From positions 558,001 through 622,000 of the forward strand of contig JACGCM010000146.1 in NCBI GenBank assembly GCA_014058105.1: a DNA stretch of 64,000 nucleotides, read 5' to 3'. Origin of the DNA: Kingdonia uniflora (lineage: Eukaryota; Streptophyta; Magnoliopsida; Ranunculales; Circaeasteraceae). Positions 11,938-22,636 of this stretch are shown here, piece by piece (positions within the stretch are counted from its first letter, which is position 1; each line of letters opens with the position of its first letter). A model generated the notes under the pieces. It saw only the letters and a program-made list of their open reading frames with translations, was not told where the DNA came from and did no database searches. The position numbers and the translations under genes were made by a program.

Positions 11938-13390
11938 GGAAACTTTGGGAAATGTGCAAAGATCCACGACTACATGTATATAGATAAAAAAATCTAATTA
12001 GTAAATAGGTTCATGTATATGTCAACAATAGTGTAGACTATGATCCTATTGATATTACCATCTCATACATTCCAATCATAAATTATTTATCGAAGAGTCA
12101 GTTCATATCTGGAAATAAGTTATCGCTGTGACAGTTGATATCTAGAAACTATGGGAATAAGTACTGCATATATATAACAGCAGTAAAGGATTATGGGAAT
12201 CACCTCGAGTAATGTGGTACAGCATGCAAATTGCTTCCCATCATCTCAAAATACTGTACCGAGATTGTGATATATGTGCACTAGAACTACTGATCCCCAT
12301 GACCACTTCTTTGCCAATTTTTTCTTGGCAAACAAGTCAAGATACCGTACGTTGACATCAGTGCCCTTTTTCCTTAGAAATAAAAATGAACCGAGGTCAT
12401 ATAACATGTACGTACAAGCAACATAAAAGGTGGTTAACCCATTCATCTTGGCTACTGCGTAGTACCATCACTGATAACCTTCTCCAATTTGTGCGTAAAA
12501 TGTTCTCACAGTTTGGACAGTGACAAAGAATTCTCTTTACCACCAACTTTTATAGTTTTGAATCCAGCAAGATCTAGTAAAAGATTCCTTTGGGAAACAT
12601 CGAGAAGGGCGGGCAATCCCCAAGTACCACCAATTACTGTAGCATCACCATCTGCACCTAACCCAATCAATTGTACCACATCATCCAAAGTTAGAATCAT
12701 CTATCCCTTTTTAAATGGAAACTATTAGTTTCCGGCTGCCAACGTTCGACAAAAGCAAAAATAAGGCCAGAGTTATAATAGTTATATGATATGGCCCCAA
12801 TTCTATATAAACCCTTCAACTTAACCAATTCTTAGACCATTTGTGGTTCCCTTGTATGATCCCATGTTGACGGGTGATGGTGAACACGAAGGCATGACTT
12901 TTACTGAACAATAACAGTAATTATGTCACAAAAACAAGATTGACAATGTAAATGAGATTAACAATGTAACTATTTATATTTCCAAATTGTAACAAAGAAT
13001 AATGGGAATAACAAATAATAATTAAATAGTATGCCTGCCCTAGCGCTATCGACCTTGCTCTATGGAACTTGATGCTCTTGAGCATACTATTATCAATAGG
13101 TCTTACATCTTCATTGTTTGCAGCCCCTTCACCTTTACAATTACCCCATCACTACGTTCACAATTACCCTCATCAACGTCATTATTAGGAATATTAACCT
13201 CGGAATCAATTCCACCGCGACATTCGCCGAATGTTTGTTGAACTCTCAAAGCAGCTTCGGCATACTCACTCTAGATTTCAGGGCCTGCACTTACTCGAGC
13301 CTTGTCACCATCTTCAATAACATCCATTGTATCAGCTCCACTGTATTGATAGACAGCCTCATTCGCAGTTTCAAAGCTTGGTAATTATTT
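11938..13390 (-). pseudogene. Plant mobile domain (PMD / MAIN-like) protein gene relic
   Basis: Minus-strand fragments in shifting frames give FVERWQPETNSFHL (about 12770), MILTLDDVVQLIGLGADGD (12700-12644), YDLGSFLFL...GTDVNVRYLDLF (about 12400-12340) and SWGSVVLVHIYHNL (about 12290), then KQFACCTTLL. This order (xVERWxPETxxFHL, then TLxDVxxxLGL, then LRYL, then SWGSxxLAxLY) is the PF10536 plant mobile domain, found in MAIN-type proteins and in plant transposons. Stops, frameshifts and a possible intron interrupt it. 12000-12200 has no recognisable coding. Upstream minus-strand sequence (13384-13100) is acidic and could be an N-terminal or unrelated exon. Element A abuts the gene at 11937; the rest of the domain would lie beyond A, off the window. 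Confidence 0.65.
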
Positions 13391-13403
13391 AATAGTGTTT
13401 GGA

Positions 13404-13411
13404 GGGACCAC
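13404..13411. repeat. Left target site duplication of the hAT element
   Basis: GGGACCAC, matched by GGGACCAG at 17017-17024 (7 of 8 bases). An 8-bp duplication is diagnostic for the hAT superfamily. Confidence 0.8.
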
Positions 13412-16400
13412 TAGAGCTAGCAATATGGGCTAAAGCCCACGGGTGGGCCCGACCCAACCCAACCCGATGTCATTAATGGATAGCCCAGCCCATACTGATT
13501 AATTGCATGAATAGGCCATGGGCCACTTTTATTGCTGTGGGCTAGCCCGCAGCCCGACCCAAATTGGCCCAAGCAAGGCCCAAACCGAATTTAGCCTAAG
13601 CCCGGCCCAACCCGAAATTATCCCATATAAAATATAGTCGTTTGAGACTAAAAACTAGCCGTTGGAGCCTAAAAATCTAAACGCTGGAGTCTTTGCTTCT
13701 CTATTTAAAGCCCCACTGTCTCTTTGTTTCTTTCACACTCTTTGTTCTATATTTAAAAATTTCTCTTTCTTTCTCAAAAGCAAAGAAGCAAGGCATCTTG
13801 TAGAGACACGGTGTCTTAGATACCCTTACCCATCCATCTCTTAGACACCACCTCTACTTTTAGCTTGCAAGTGTAAGCCTTTTCTTTGCTTAGAGTTGAA
13901 CTTCAGTTTAAGCTTATTTATGATTATAATGATCTTATCTTTCTCTCTACAAATTGCAATACCCATCTATCTAATGATAAAACCATGTTTTAGTTTTGTT
14001 GTTTTCATCAATTGATGCTTGAATGAGGCCTAATTGTGAATTTGGGACGTAGGGTTTTATTCTTATTTATGATTTTGAGCTTTTTTTGGGTTGCCGCTAA
14101 GTTCATCAAGGATTTTGAGGGTACTTTTTTTTTCTTTGGGTTCCAAAATTTGTGGGATTTATTGTGAGATTGGATGTTGGTGTTATTTTGCAAATAGGGT
14201 TCATGATATTTTAGTGTCCTTGATGAAGATGGCTTTCTCTCTCCCACTTAACAACTAAACTAGTTAACAAGAACCCATGCTAGATAAGGGATTCAAAGAT
14301 GAAATTAAGTTGGGTTTTTCATATGTTCAATCATCTCTCGCAACTACTAGATCTATTTGTCATCTTCTTTAAGTAATTTGATGTTTTGGGCTCTTTCTTT
14401 GTTGCTTGTTATTACAAGTGCACACAATTACTATATCTGCTTTCCACTCTTTAGGAAATTTGATATTTAGGGCCCTTCTTACATAGCTTCTTATTGCAAG
14501 TGCAATTTTTAGTGAATGGTTGACTGTGAGATTGATTGGGGTGTGTTTAGGTACAATTAGTACAATTGAATGGGGTATCTTGCGAATATGTATAGTGCAA
14601 TGTTTTTTTTCCTGTAATATATGTAAACTTGTGTATAATGTCATTGCCTATATTTTTAGATCATTTTAACTAAAACGACATTATTTTTTTATCGCAGAAT
14701 GTCAAACAAAAGATTTCTCACCATCAAGGATGTTGGCAACCAAAGTCCCCCACTAGATTTTACTTAAAATGATCGACATCTTACACCATTATATTATGAT
14801 ATGGAGATGGCATCAGATACGGAGGTGCCATCAGAAAAAAAAACTATGACCACCCGAAATACAAGTCCCCAAATTCCTAACCCTCAAATGCCTACCTCAT
14901 CTAGTAAAAAGCCAAAATGAGCAAATAAGACAACATCAGATGTTGGCTATGGTTTACTAAGTATGAGGTTTTACATCCTGATCAGGAAAATAATCCCGGT
15001 GTGATGATACAAAAGGCTGATTGCAAATATTATGATAAAAAGGTTACTCTGATGAAAACACAGGCAACACTTCCCACCAAAAAATACATATGGAAGATTG
15101 AAAGAAAAATCAAGATCCTGAACAAACCTTATTAGGTAGGTCTCCAGCAAGTAATAATACTTCTTTTCGCTTTAGTCAAGATGTTGCCCGTACAGAACTG
15201 ATTTGATTTATAGTTGCGGAGGAACAAATATTTAGTTTTTCCAAAAAAGATGCATTTAAAAGGTTTATTAGGAAAACATATGGAGATATTTTTCAACCAC
15301 CTAGTAGAAATACAGTTAAAGCTGATATTTTTAAATTTTACTAAATTGAAAAGGAAAAATTAAAAATTGTCTTGCAAAATACTACTGGAAAAATATATAT
15401 CTTAAGAGTGATTTATGGAGCTCTCCAACAAAGCTAGGATTTTGTTATGTTACTGCACACTTTTTAGACTCTACCTAGATAATACAGAAAATAATAATTT
15501 GGTTTAGGTTGCTTGAAATCCCTCATGGCGGTTTAACTATATCTAATTCCGTTTTTGAAGCGATAAACGAATATAGAATTTCAAACGAAATATTTTCTAC
15601 TTCCTTAGATAGTGCTAGATCAAATGACCGCGCTAGTATAAAATTAAAGAATTGGTTACCTGTTTAACATAATGGTCAATATTTCAAAATTAGATGTTAT
15701 TGCCACATTATTAATCTTATGGTAAAAGATGGATTAAGTGTATGCAAAGATGTTTTGGAAAATGTGAAACAAACAACACTTTATTTGTACAGTTATAAAA
15801 ATATTATTCCAAGATTATCAGGTTACATCTGTTGAAGTTATTAGGTATTTAGTTAACATTTGTGAAACATTTGAAAAACATAAACATAATAGACAATTTG
15901 AAAACATTTATGCCGAGATGTATGGAAAGTATAAAAATTATTTTGAACATATTCCATTTGCTTGGGGTCGTAACTACATTATTGAACCCCCAATTTAAGC
16001 TTAATGTTCTTAAAATGTTTTTATAAGGAAGTCTTTTATCCATTTACATATATGAAATTGAATTAGCTAGAAGTGCTATAATATTATTATTTAAGGATTA
16101 TGAGTCGACTGGCAAATTTAATGGACCATTACTGCCTGTTTAACCAAGCTTATCTATACCATAAGATTGTGTGGCGTAAAGAATACTTGAGTACATTCGC
16201 CGAGGGGCCCAGAGTAGCGGATCAAATAAATTGAGTCATTACCTCGATTAAGAAATAATAGATCTAGATGCGGATTTTAACATTTTGAAATGTAGGAAGA
16301 TTAATAAAAACAAATATCCGAGGTAATGAATTGAGTCATTACCTCTCGTAACATTCTTGTAATTCTAGTATCAACAGTAGCATCTGAGGTAGCTTTTAGT

Positions 16401-17016
16401 GGAGCTAGATGATTAATAATAGATTATATGAGTAGCTTAGTGCTTGATACGATTAAAGTGATTATTTGCCTAAGAGACTGGTATTTAACGGAGGACAAAA
16501 ATCAAGATTTGATGCCACAAGGATCAGAAAAAGATTCAACAGATGATTTATGAACTTAGTTATTTTTTGTTTAAAGAGGTGCGGTTTAGGTACCCCTCCT
16601 TATGATTTTGACAGGAGGCTAAATGAGCACTCTATGTATTTTTCATTTTCATTTTCTTTTTTTTCAAGTTGTAGAGAGGTAAGCTTTTATGTCCCCCTCT
16701 TATTTCCTCTAAGAATTAATAAACGGGTATTTTTTTTTCTCAATGAATGTAATTTTATTTTTCAAAGTTTTTCAATAAGCCCGCCTATAAAACTGGTCTA
16801 GCCCAAACCCAACCCATATAGCCCAGCCCAAGCCCAACCCATATAGCTCGGCCCGACCTGACCCAGCCCAATATTATTCATGGGTAGGCTGCGGGCTTAA
16901 TCATCTATATGAAGGTCCGACCCGGTTCAACGAAGGTTCGAGGCCCAGCCAGAAACTTTATAAGGCCTGCAAAGCCCTGCCCGAGCCCAACCCACCATCC
17001 CGAATTGCCAGCTCTA
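13412..17016 (+). mobile_element. hAT-superfamily DNA transposon, 3605 bp
   Basis: The left end TAGAGCTAGCAAT and right end ATTGCCAGCTCTA form terminal inverted repeats (one mismatch over 13 bases). Both are followed inward by subterminal repeats rich in GGCCCGACCC, AACCCAACCC and GCCCAGCCC motifs (13440-13620 and 16800-16990). The flanking 8-bp duplication fixes both ends. Inside is a broken transposase on the plus strand. 13620-14690 holds the 5' leader with a probable intron ending at AG before the ATG at 14699, and I see no further coding there. The element sits next to the PMD relic. Subterminal GGCCC repeats are typical of transposase-binding regions in hAT elements; that role is inferred here. 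Confidence 0.9.
14699..16553 (+). pseudogene. hAT transposase (broken)
   Basis: The reading frame starts MSNKRFLTI at 14699 after a likely splice acceptor. A BED-type zinc finger follows at about 14945-15060 (WLWFTKYEV, KADCKYYDKK, where the second Cys has become Tyr). The middle (15200-16100) contains pieces such as FSFSKKDAFKRF and YFY-rich segments corresponding to the RNase H-fold body. The C-terminal dimerisation region is clear at about 16220-16480: a KYPR-like motif, then LVSTVASEVAFSGA and DYMSSL, the hallmark hAT block. More than ten stops and several frame changes make the gene dead. The protein would cut and join the element through the terminal repeats. Confidence 0.8.
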
Positions 17017-17024
17017 GGGACCAG
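17017..17024. repeat. Right target site duplication of the hAT element
   Basis: GGGACCAG, the partner of GGGACCAC at 13404-13411. Confidence 0.8.
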
Positions 17025-17275
17025 TGTTCTTTTCTTAACAATCTTTCTATTTCTCGGCCTTCTTTTTAGATTTTTAAAGTCTGGATGTTCCGGGTCTGCT
17101 CTGTCCAACTATCTTTTTCTTCTATTAGAACCTATAGGAGGCAATTTTTCTATCATTTTCTTACCTATAGATGGAAGTACAGTATATTCAATTAGGGAAA
17201 TGTTAGTAGGTAGGATTGTTTGTATAGTCATTGCTGGGTAATACATGATTCAACAATTTTATTAGTCTAAGTATC

Positions 17276-17600
17276 AGCATACACTAATATAATTGTTGAT
17301 CTCAACAATATTATACATGCATAACTCCACATACACTAGTATAATTGTCGAACTCGACAATATTTTATATGCAAGTCTTCATATGCATTTCCTTAATTGT
17401 CGAACTTGGCAATTATTTTATATGCAAGTCTTCATATACTTTACCATAATTGTCGAACTCGACAATAGTCTTTATGTACGTCTTCATATACATTACAATA
17501 ATTGTCGAACTCGGCAATTATTTTATATGCAAGTCTTCATATACATTACTATATTTGTCGAACTCGACAATATTATCTCACTAAAATTGTCAACTTCGAC
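17276..17600. repeat. 52-bp minisatellite with embedded palindrome
   Basis: About six units begin near 17291, 17343, 17395, 17448, 17500 and 17553 (spacing 52-53 bases). Each holds the inverted repeat ATTGTCG-AACT-CGACAAT and a spacer reading TTTTATATGCAAGTCTTCATATAC. A seventh partial palindrome follows at 17585. The long open frame across it is a by-product of the period and is not taken as coding. Confidence 0.85.
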
Positions 17601-20130
17601 CATTTTGACTTGTAACCATGCATTACACAAGGGGACATGAACTAGGGGAACATTTGGATTGTAAACATGCATTGCACAAAGGGGAGACAACCATAAATAA
17701 ACTATAATTTGGTGGCAGTAGCATACATAATATATATAAAGCGCAAACCATTTACGCGGGAAAAGAAGCAATATTTGTTTTTTTTTCAAATTACAATTAT
17801 TTGATCAAACAAAGCCTAGCTTAATATAAAGGGGTAAGGATTTTCCAGCACAAACATACCTTCAAATATATAACAATCTCCACCAACAAACTGTTCTCCA
17901 AAATCCAACAACAAACCCTAGATTCTTTTCTGAAACCCCCAAATTAAAGGAAGCCCTGTCTCTAACAACCCCAACCAACTAGTCTCCAGTACAGTTCTCC
18001 AATCAACCAACAACCTATTAAAAAAATTCTCAAACCCTAATTTTACATCTAATCACAGTACGACTGATAAGATTTGAAATGGACAAAAAAATTGTTCGAG
18101 AGATATACAAGGACAAAGAAGAATGATTTAAGGGGATTTAATTTAAAAATGCCCAATTTGGCCTCTAATGGTGAGTGCAAGAGAGAGAGACAGTGTGAGT
18201 ATAAGAGAAAGAGAGTGAGATAGGAGGATGAGTGAGACAGGAGGAGAAAGAGGAGTGATTTAAATTGTTTATTTATTAAGAGAGAGGGAAATATGACGTG
18301 GCTAGCAGTAAGAATAAATTTTCCACCTCATTTTCCTATATAGAAAATCACCTATTTTAAGAACCACTCATTTAATAGAGATGAGTGGTTGGTATTGAGT
18401 GAGACTTTAGTATTTGGTTTGTGAGTGTCTCTAAATCTCCCCCCTTATATAATAGCGGAGAGATGAAACCAATATTATCCACGTACAATCATTCAATCTT
18501 TTCTTATTGGTACAGTGAAGATACATTCAATCCCAATGCTTTATTTCAAATGGCAACAAATTTTTTTGGAAAAGTACTTTGGTGGTGTTTGTTTTACTGT
18601 CAAATTTTTTTAGCAGCTGAAAAAAAATTCATAGTGTTCTTTTTGCTGTTGAAAAAAAATTCATACTCATTTTTTCAGTACTTCAAATTCAGCATTTGAA
18701 GCAAGCTAATTTTTTTTTCAACAAGAAAACTCTTCTTTCATTCCATTTCTACCCTTTTCCATCTCTTCTACTACCTGAAGAAACCAAATACACTCCAAGA
18801 AAAGAAGCAAAAATCTCTCATCTCTCTCTCAATGATTTAACTTGTAGGGAGCTTCAATTCTTTAAGGTAGTCATTCTCTCACTCTCTTTTCTTCAATTTC
18901 ATGAATTGATGAAACTCTAGACAACTCTAATAAGACCACAATTTACTTTTGCAGGCACTCTCCAAAAAGATTTTGGGAACTTCAATTTGTTCCCAAATTA
19001 TGAGGATTTTTTGCTTCCCCAGTTGCTTATTGTTCTACACGATCTACAATTTGTTCTCAGAGATACGTTTTCATGCCCTAGCATTCCTCAATTGACAGCT
19101 TGCATAAAAAATTTGAGGTTTTGATCCAAATTTAAGCTAATTATTAGGCTAGGGGTGATTTTGCTTACAATGATTTCCAAATATACTATACATTTCGGGG
19201 TTAAATCAACTTAATTTTGATTTTTGGCCATTTAAGTCATTTGGTAATCCGGGGTTGCCTAAATTTATCTTTAAGATATTTGGTTTATGTAACTTTTAGA
19301 TTCTAGGGTTTATTATGAAAACCCCAACTTAATCGTTTCGATTAAACCTAAATTTTTGGATCGCAACATCGCATTTGCTTTTTATTATTTATTTATCATA
19401 ATGAGTCATCCAAAAAGAGCATTATTTGTGACTTTGCGTATCTGTGTATATATTTTATCGAGTAGAGAGTTGTTATTAGGCTAATGTTTATGGGTGATTG
19501 AATGTTTGGTTTTGTTGTCATAGAAGTTAGAGAGTTAATGTGTAATTGGATACTAGTTTTGATTTAATTGATCCGTGTAATTGTTGTTAATAGATATTTG
19601 GATTCTAAACTTTGTGGTTGATTTCGAGCTCTCTTACTCTATCTCATCTCTGCATATTGAGAAGGTATTACCATAGATTGTTTGTTGTATATATTTTTTA
19701 TGGGTATAATTTTTATAAAGTTCACTTGTGTGATATCTTACCATAGACTGTTTTTTTATATATAGATTGTGTATAATTTTGATGTATCACCTATGTGTTT
19801 TCTATGTTGTTTCTATTTTGGGATGTTTGTTGTATATACTGTTTGGTGTATAATTTCGATATGCCAAGTTCTCCAAGTTGTGCTCTATATGTTACTTCTA
19901 CTTTGTAATGCTTTATTATTTATATTGTTTGTTGTATAGTTTTGTATACTTTTGCTATATATGAAAATCCTCAACCCCTAAAAATGCATACAATTCCAAA
20001 ATTGTAGCATGGGCCGATATAGGGTATGTTAGGAGTATTATATTTTCGGAGTTTAGGAATTAGTTTTATTTATTGTTGTTTTACTTTAGGGTATTGGGTT
20101 TGATAAACACATTGTCTTTGATATAGGATA
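17601..20130. other. No recognisable gene; possible left part of a Harbinger element
   Basis: This 2.5 kb contains low-complexity A/T-rich sequence, a GA-rich run at 18175-18260 and leader-like CT-rich stretches at 18720-18900. A GGTGGTGTTTGTTTT motif at about 18580 resembles the start of PIF/Harbinger terminal repeats. I see no open frame with recognisable protein similarity. It may be the 5' part of the element that carries the transposase fragment at 20388-20700, but the left terminal repeat cannot be proven here. Confidence 0.35.
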
Positions 20131-20135
20131 AAAAA

Positions 20136-20387
20136 ATGGCTAAAGGTCCACGGGGTAAAGTGTATGTTGTGTTTGTTGAGCAACATCCTGGTATTTACCA
20201 AACATGGGCAGAGTGTGGACCCGAGGTTTTGAGATATCCATGTGCTTTATATCAGTGTATGGATGCAAAGGAAGAAGCAGAGCATGCTCTTGCCGAGGTT
20301 CTTGCCCTCAAGTCGTGTACTGAACCTAAACCAAAAGTAGTTCCCACTTCTTTAGGTGTGAGGGAGGAAGGCAATGCCCTATATTGA
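20136..20387 (+). CDS. Viroplasmin / RNase H1 N-terminal-like domain protein
   Basis: The 83-residue frame reads KVYVVFVEQHPGIYQTWAEC and then YQCMDAKEEAEHALAE. This follows the PF01693 pattern (K-x-Y-V-V-x-x-G-x-x-P-G-I-Y-x-T-W-x-E-C, then Y-x-x-F/M-x-x-x-x-E-A-x-x-A) of the small nucleic-acid-binding domain at the N-terminus of eukaryotic RNase H1 and in caulimovirus viroplasmins. Here E-Q replaces the usual G-R/K. The frame opens just after a probable splice acceptor and closes immediately before a Harbinger transposase fragment in another frame. No RNase H catalytic domain follows, and no other caulimoviral gene is nearby, so a plant transposon-linked domain is more likely than a viral relic. 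Whether it is translated is unknown. Confidence 0.6.
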   Translation: MAKGPRGKVYVVFVEQHPGIYQTWAECGPEVLRYPCALYQCMDAKEEAEHALAEVLALKSCTEPKPKVVPTSLGVREEGNALY

Positions 20388-20710
20388 AAGACATTTGGTT
20401 TTCTTAAAGCAAGATTCCCTATATTGAAGGCAATGCCCAAGTACAAGTTCTCAACTCATAGAAACATAGTCATTGCATGTATGGCTATACATAATTATAT
20501 CTGCCAAATTTCTTTGAATGATGAGTTATTTATGGTATTCGGGAATGAAGACTTGGATCTTATAACTAAATAATGGTGACCGCTATGAGAAGTTATTTGG
20601 AGCAAATGAGCAACGCTTTATGAGATCTAAAAGGATTTGCATTGCACAGGAGTTGGCTGCTTATTATGCGCAATCAGTTGATCCAACTCTTGTTGTTTAG
20701 TACTTTATAT
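20388..20710 (+). pseudogene. PIF/Harbinger transposase, C-terminal fragment
   Basis: From 20392 one frame reads KTFGFLKARFPILKAMPKY, then HRNIVIACMAIHNYIC and NDELFMVF. This is the last block of the DDE_4 nuclease family (HARBI1/ALP1-like), where FGxLKxRFxIL and ACxxLHNFI are conserved. The frame stops at 20570. A second frame continues EKLFGANEQRFMRSKR. The catalytic N-terminal and central parts are not visible upstream, so this is a truncated relic or the last exon of a decayed gene. It lies 0.5 kb left of Tat element E, and a probable partner ORF lies beyond E at 28139. Confidence 0.7.
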
Positions 20711-20889
20711 GGCTACTACCTCTTTTTGTTGCTTGGCATTTTTGGGCATCTATATATTGCTAATACCTCTTTTTGTTGCTTGGCATTTTTGTTTTAAATA
20801 TTTAATTAAGAGGTTGTGATCCAAACTATAAACTATGATTTGTATGATCTGTATTGAACAAATTTCATTATGAGAATGTCAATATGAGT

Positions 20890-21040
20890 ATCTGTTATTT
20901 GGTTACTATATTTTGTCCACTTTGTATGTCTATTTTGTCCTTTTGTATGTCTATGAAATACATGTCCTTTTGTATTTATATTTTTCCCTTTTGTATGTCT
21001 ATTTGTATGTCCATTTTATCTAATTTGCCTTCAAATTTTT
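20890..21040. repeat. TTTTGTATGTCTAT-type short tandem array, left part
   Basis: Irregular repeats of TTTTGTATGTCTATTTTGTCC. The same motif forms a longer array at 28870-29255 on the other side of element E, consistent with both belonging to one interrupted element. Confidence 0.6.
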
Positions 21041-21215
21041 TCATTAGTGGGGATACATAGTGAAAGATTCCATTCACATATCTTTTATGCATGCCTAGAG
21101 AATCTTCTCCCACAACATGCATTGCTGAAGAATCTTCTCCATTATTACCTGCAATCTAGAAGATCCCACCAAAAAGAAAATAGTTTTACTCATAAAGGAA
21201 ATCTGTATTTAGTAT

Positions 21216-21714
21216 TGTAGTCCCCAAATTCTTCTCAGGGATGACAATAAGTGCATACTAGTTTTGGGCTTAACACGTCTCACCAGAGGAGGGTACCACT
21301 CGACTTTCTCTAGATCTCTTCTTCATCTTCCCCTTAAGCTCTTTCGGCTTCTTTGAAGGAGGAGGAGGTTCTTAAAAAAGGCCATCTCCTAGATTACCTC
21401 TCCTCTCTATTTATAGGGAAGGTTTAACCTTGGAGTTCTCCTGCTCACGTGTTGTGCGTAATTCCTAAGGTATCCCCTCGGGGTTGTAGGCTTTAGATTT
21501 CCACGTGGGCATGGGTTAACGCCCATTGCCATTGGTTATGTTCGCCGTGCTTTTGGAGTCGTTAGGAGAATTTCCCCCCTGAGATGTGCTCGCCGTTAGC
21601 GGGGAGGCCATCTAACAACCTGAATGTTCGACGCTTGTTAGAGTGCTCCCACCTTTGGTGGAGAGGTCATCCAATGACCTTCCACTTCATGGCTAGCGAG
21701 AGCGTGCTCCCACA
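21216..21714 (-). repeat. 3' LTR of element E
   Basis: Begins TGTAGTCCCC and ends GTGCTCCCACA in plus-strand reading. The adjacent CCCCCCCTTCAG (polypurine tract on the minus strand) shows it is the 3' LTR of a minus-strand element. It shares long stretches with 27500-27999, such as GGGCTTAACACGTCTCACC against GGGCTTGACACGTCTCACC. Confidence 0.85.
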
Positions 21715-21730
21715 ATTTCCCCCCCTTCAG
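21715..21730 (-). promoter_or_regulatory. Polypurine tract of element E
   Basis: ATTTCCCCCCCTTCAG in plus reading, a purine run on the minus strand directly inside the 3' LTR, the expected plus-strand primer site. Confidence 0.65.
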
Positions 21731-22600
21731 TTCTTGCTTAAAGTGAGGGATAACTGAGGTGGCATGTTCGTGTATTGCTTGGTCATTATGTTGGGAGCTG
21801 TGTGACATCATATCCTTCAGCGCCTTGGGAAGGTAGAATATAGTAATAAATGTTTTGAAAAATGTGTGGCATGCGGTTGTTGTCGCTACTGTTGGACACA
21901 TGCCCCATTATTATGGTGGGTCCTGCTTACACATTAATTGCAATGACCTTTATGTGTATTCCTATATAAGAGGAACCGCTGTTACTTAATATTTTTTTGG
22001 AGTCTTTTCCTTTGATTTCTGTGTTTGCTGGCTCTCAATTAGTGTATCGTCTATTACAGGTAGTTTGTGCAGACATCCTGGTCGCTTATAAGATGGGGCA
22101 ATGTCATCTCTAATGGGATTTAGTCCCTGAGGGTGCAGGGAATGAGGTGGGAGAGGCCGGGTCGTCAAAGGGGCCCACGTCACTGCGTGTTACTCATTCT
22201 TGCTCAAGAGCGGGTCGTGAGGGGCGATAGACCCAGACCGTGGTAAAGGCGAAAATGGTGGTGGCAAGGCATCCCTCGTCAAGGAGGGGGGAGGGGTGAA
22301 CCGAGGTGCCAAAAAATGATGCGTACCTGTGCTCCTAAGTTGAGGCACTGGTATTGCATAGCTCATAATACTGGCGAGCCTAAGATATTTAAGTTACCTA
22401 CCACTGGTAAATTTTGATATCGCCATCCTATCTTGGTGACATGTGTCTTTAATATTGAGAACAGTCCCAATCATCGTCTCCGCCATAACATTTTTAACAC
22501 CAAGTATACGTTGTAGCTCTTATTGCGTTTATATCCAGTACTTTTTTGTGTCATTTATGTTTTATGTGTTGTCTAATCATCTGACCCCTGTCGTACAGGT
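21731..22600 (+). other. Leader region of the antisense gene in element E
   Basis: A TATA-like CTATATAAGAGG occurs at 21962-21973, followed by a T-rich leader and an AG splice-like site near 22057 (TCTATTACAG). No small antisense gene like those of elements A and C is visible. I see no other coding signal. Confidence 0.35.
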
Positions 22601-22636
22601 GTAATGCTCACCAAGATTATGTATAGGAATTCATGA

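Noticed and set aside
17293..17640. 115-codon open frame on the plus strand
   Set aside because: It lies across the 52-bp tandem array; the unit simply lacks stops in one frame. No start context or similarity.
20136..20387. Endogenous caulimovirus remnant
   Set aside because: Only the small PF01693-like domain is present; no movement, coat or polymerase region lies in the neighbourhood, and the domain also occurs in plant RNase H1 proteins.
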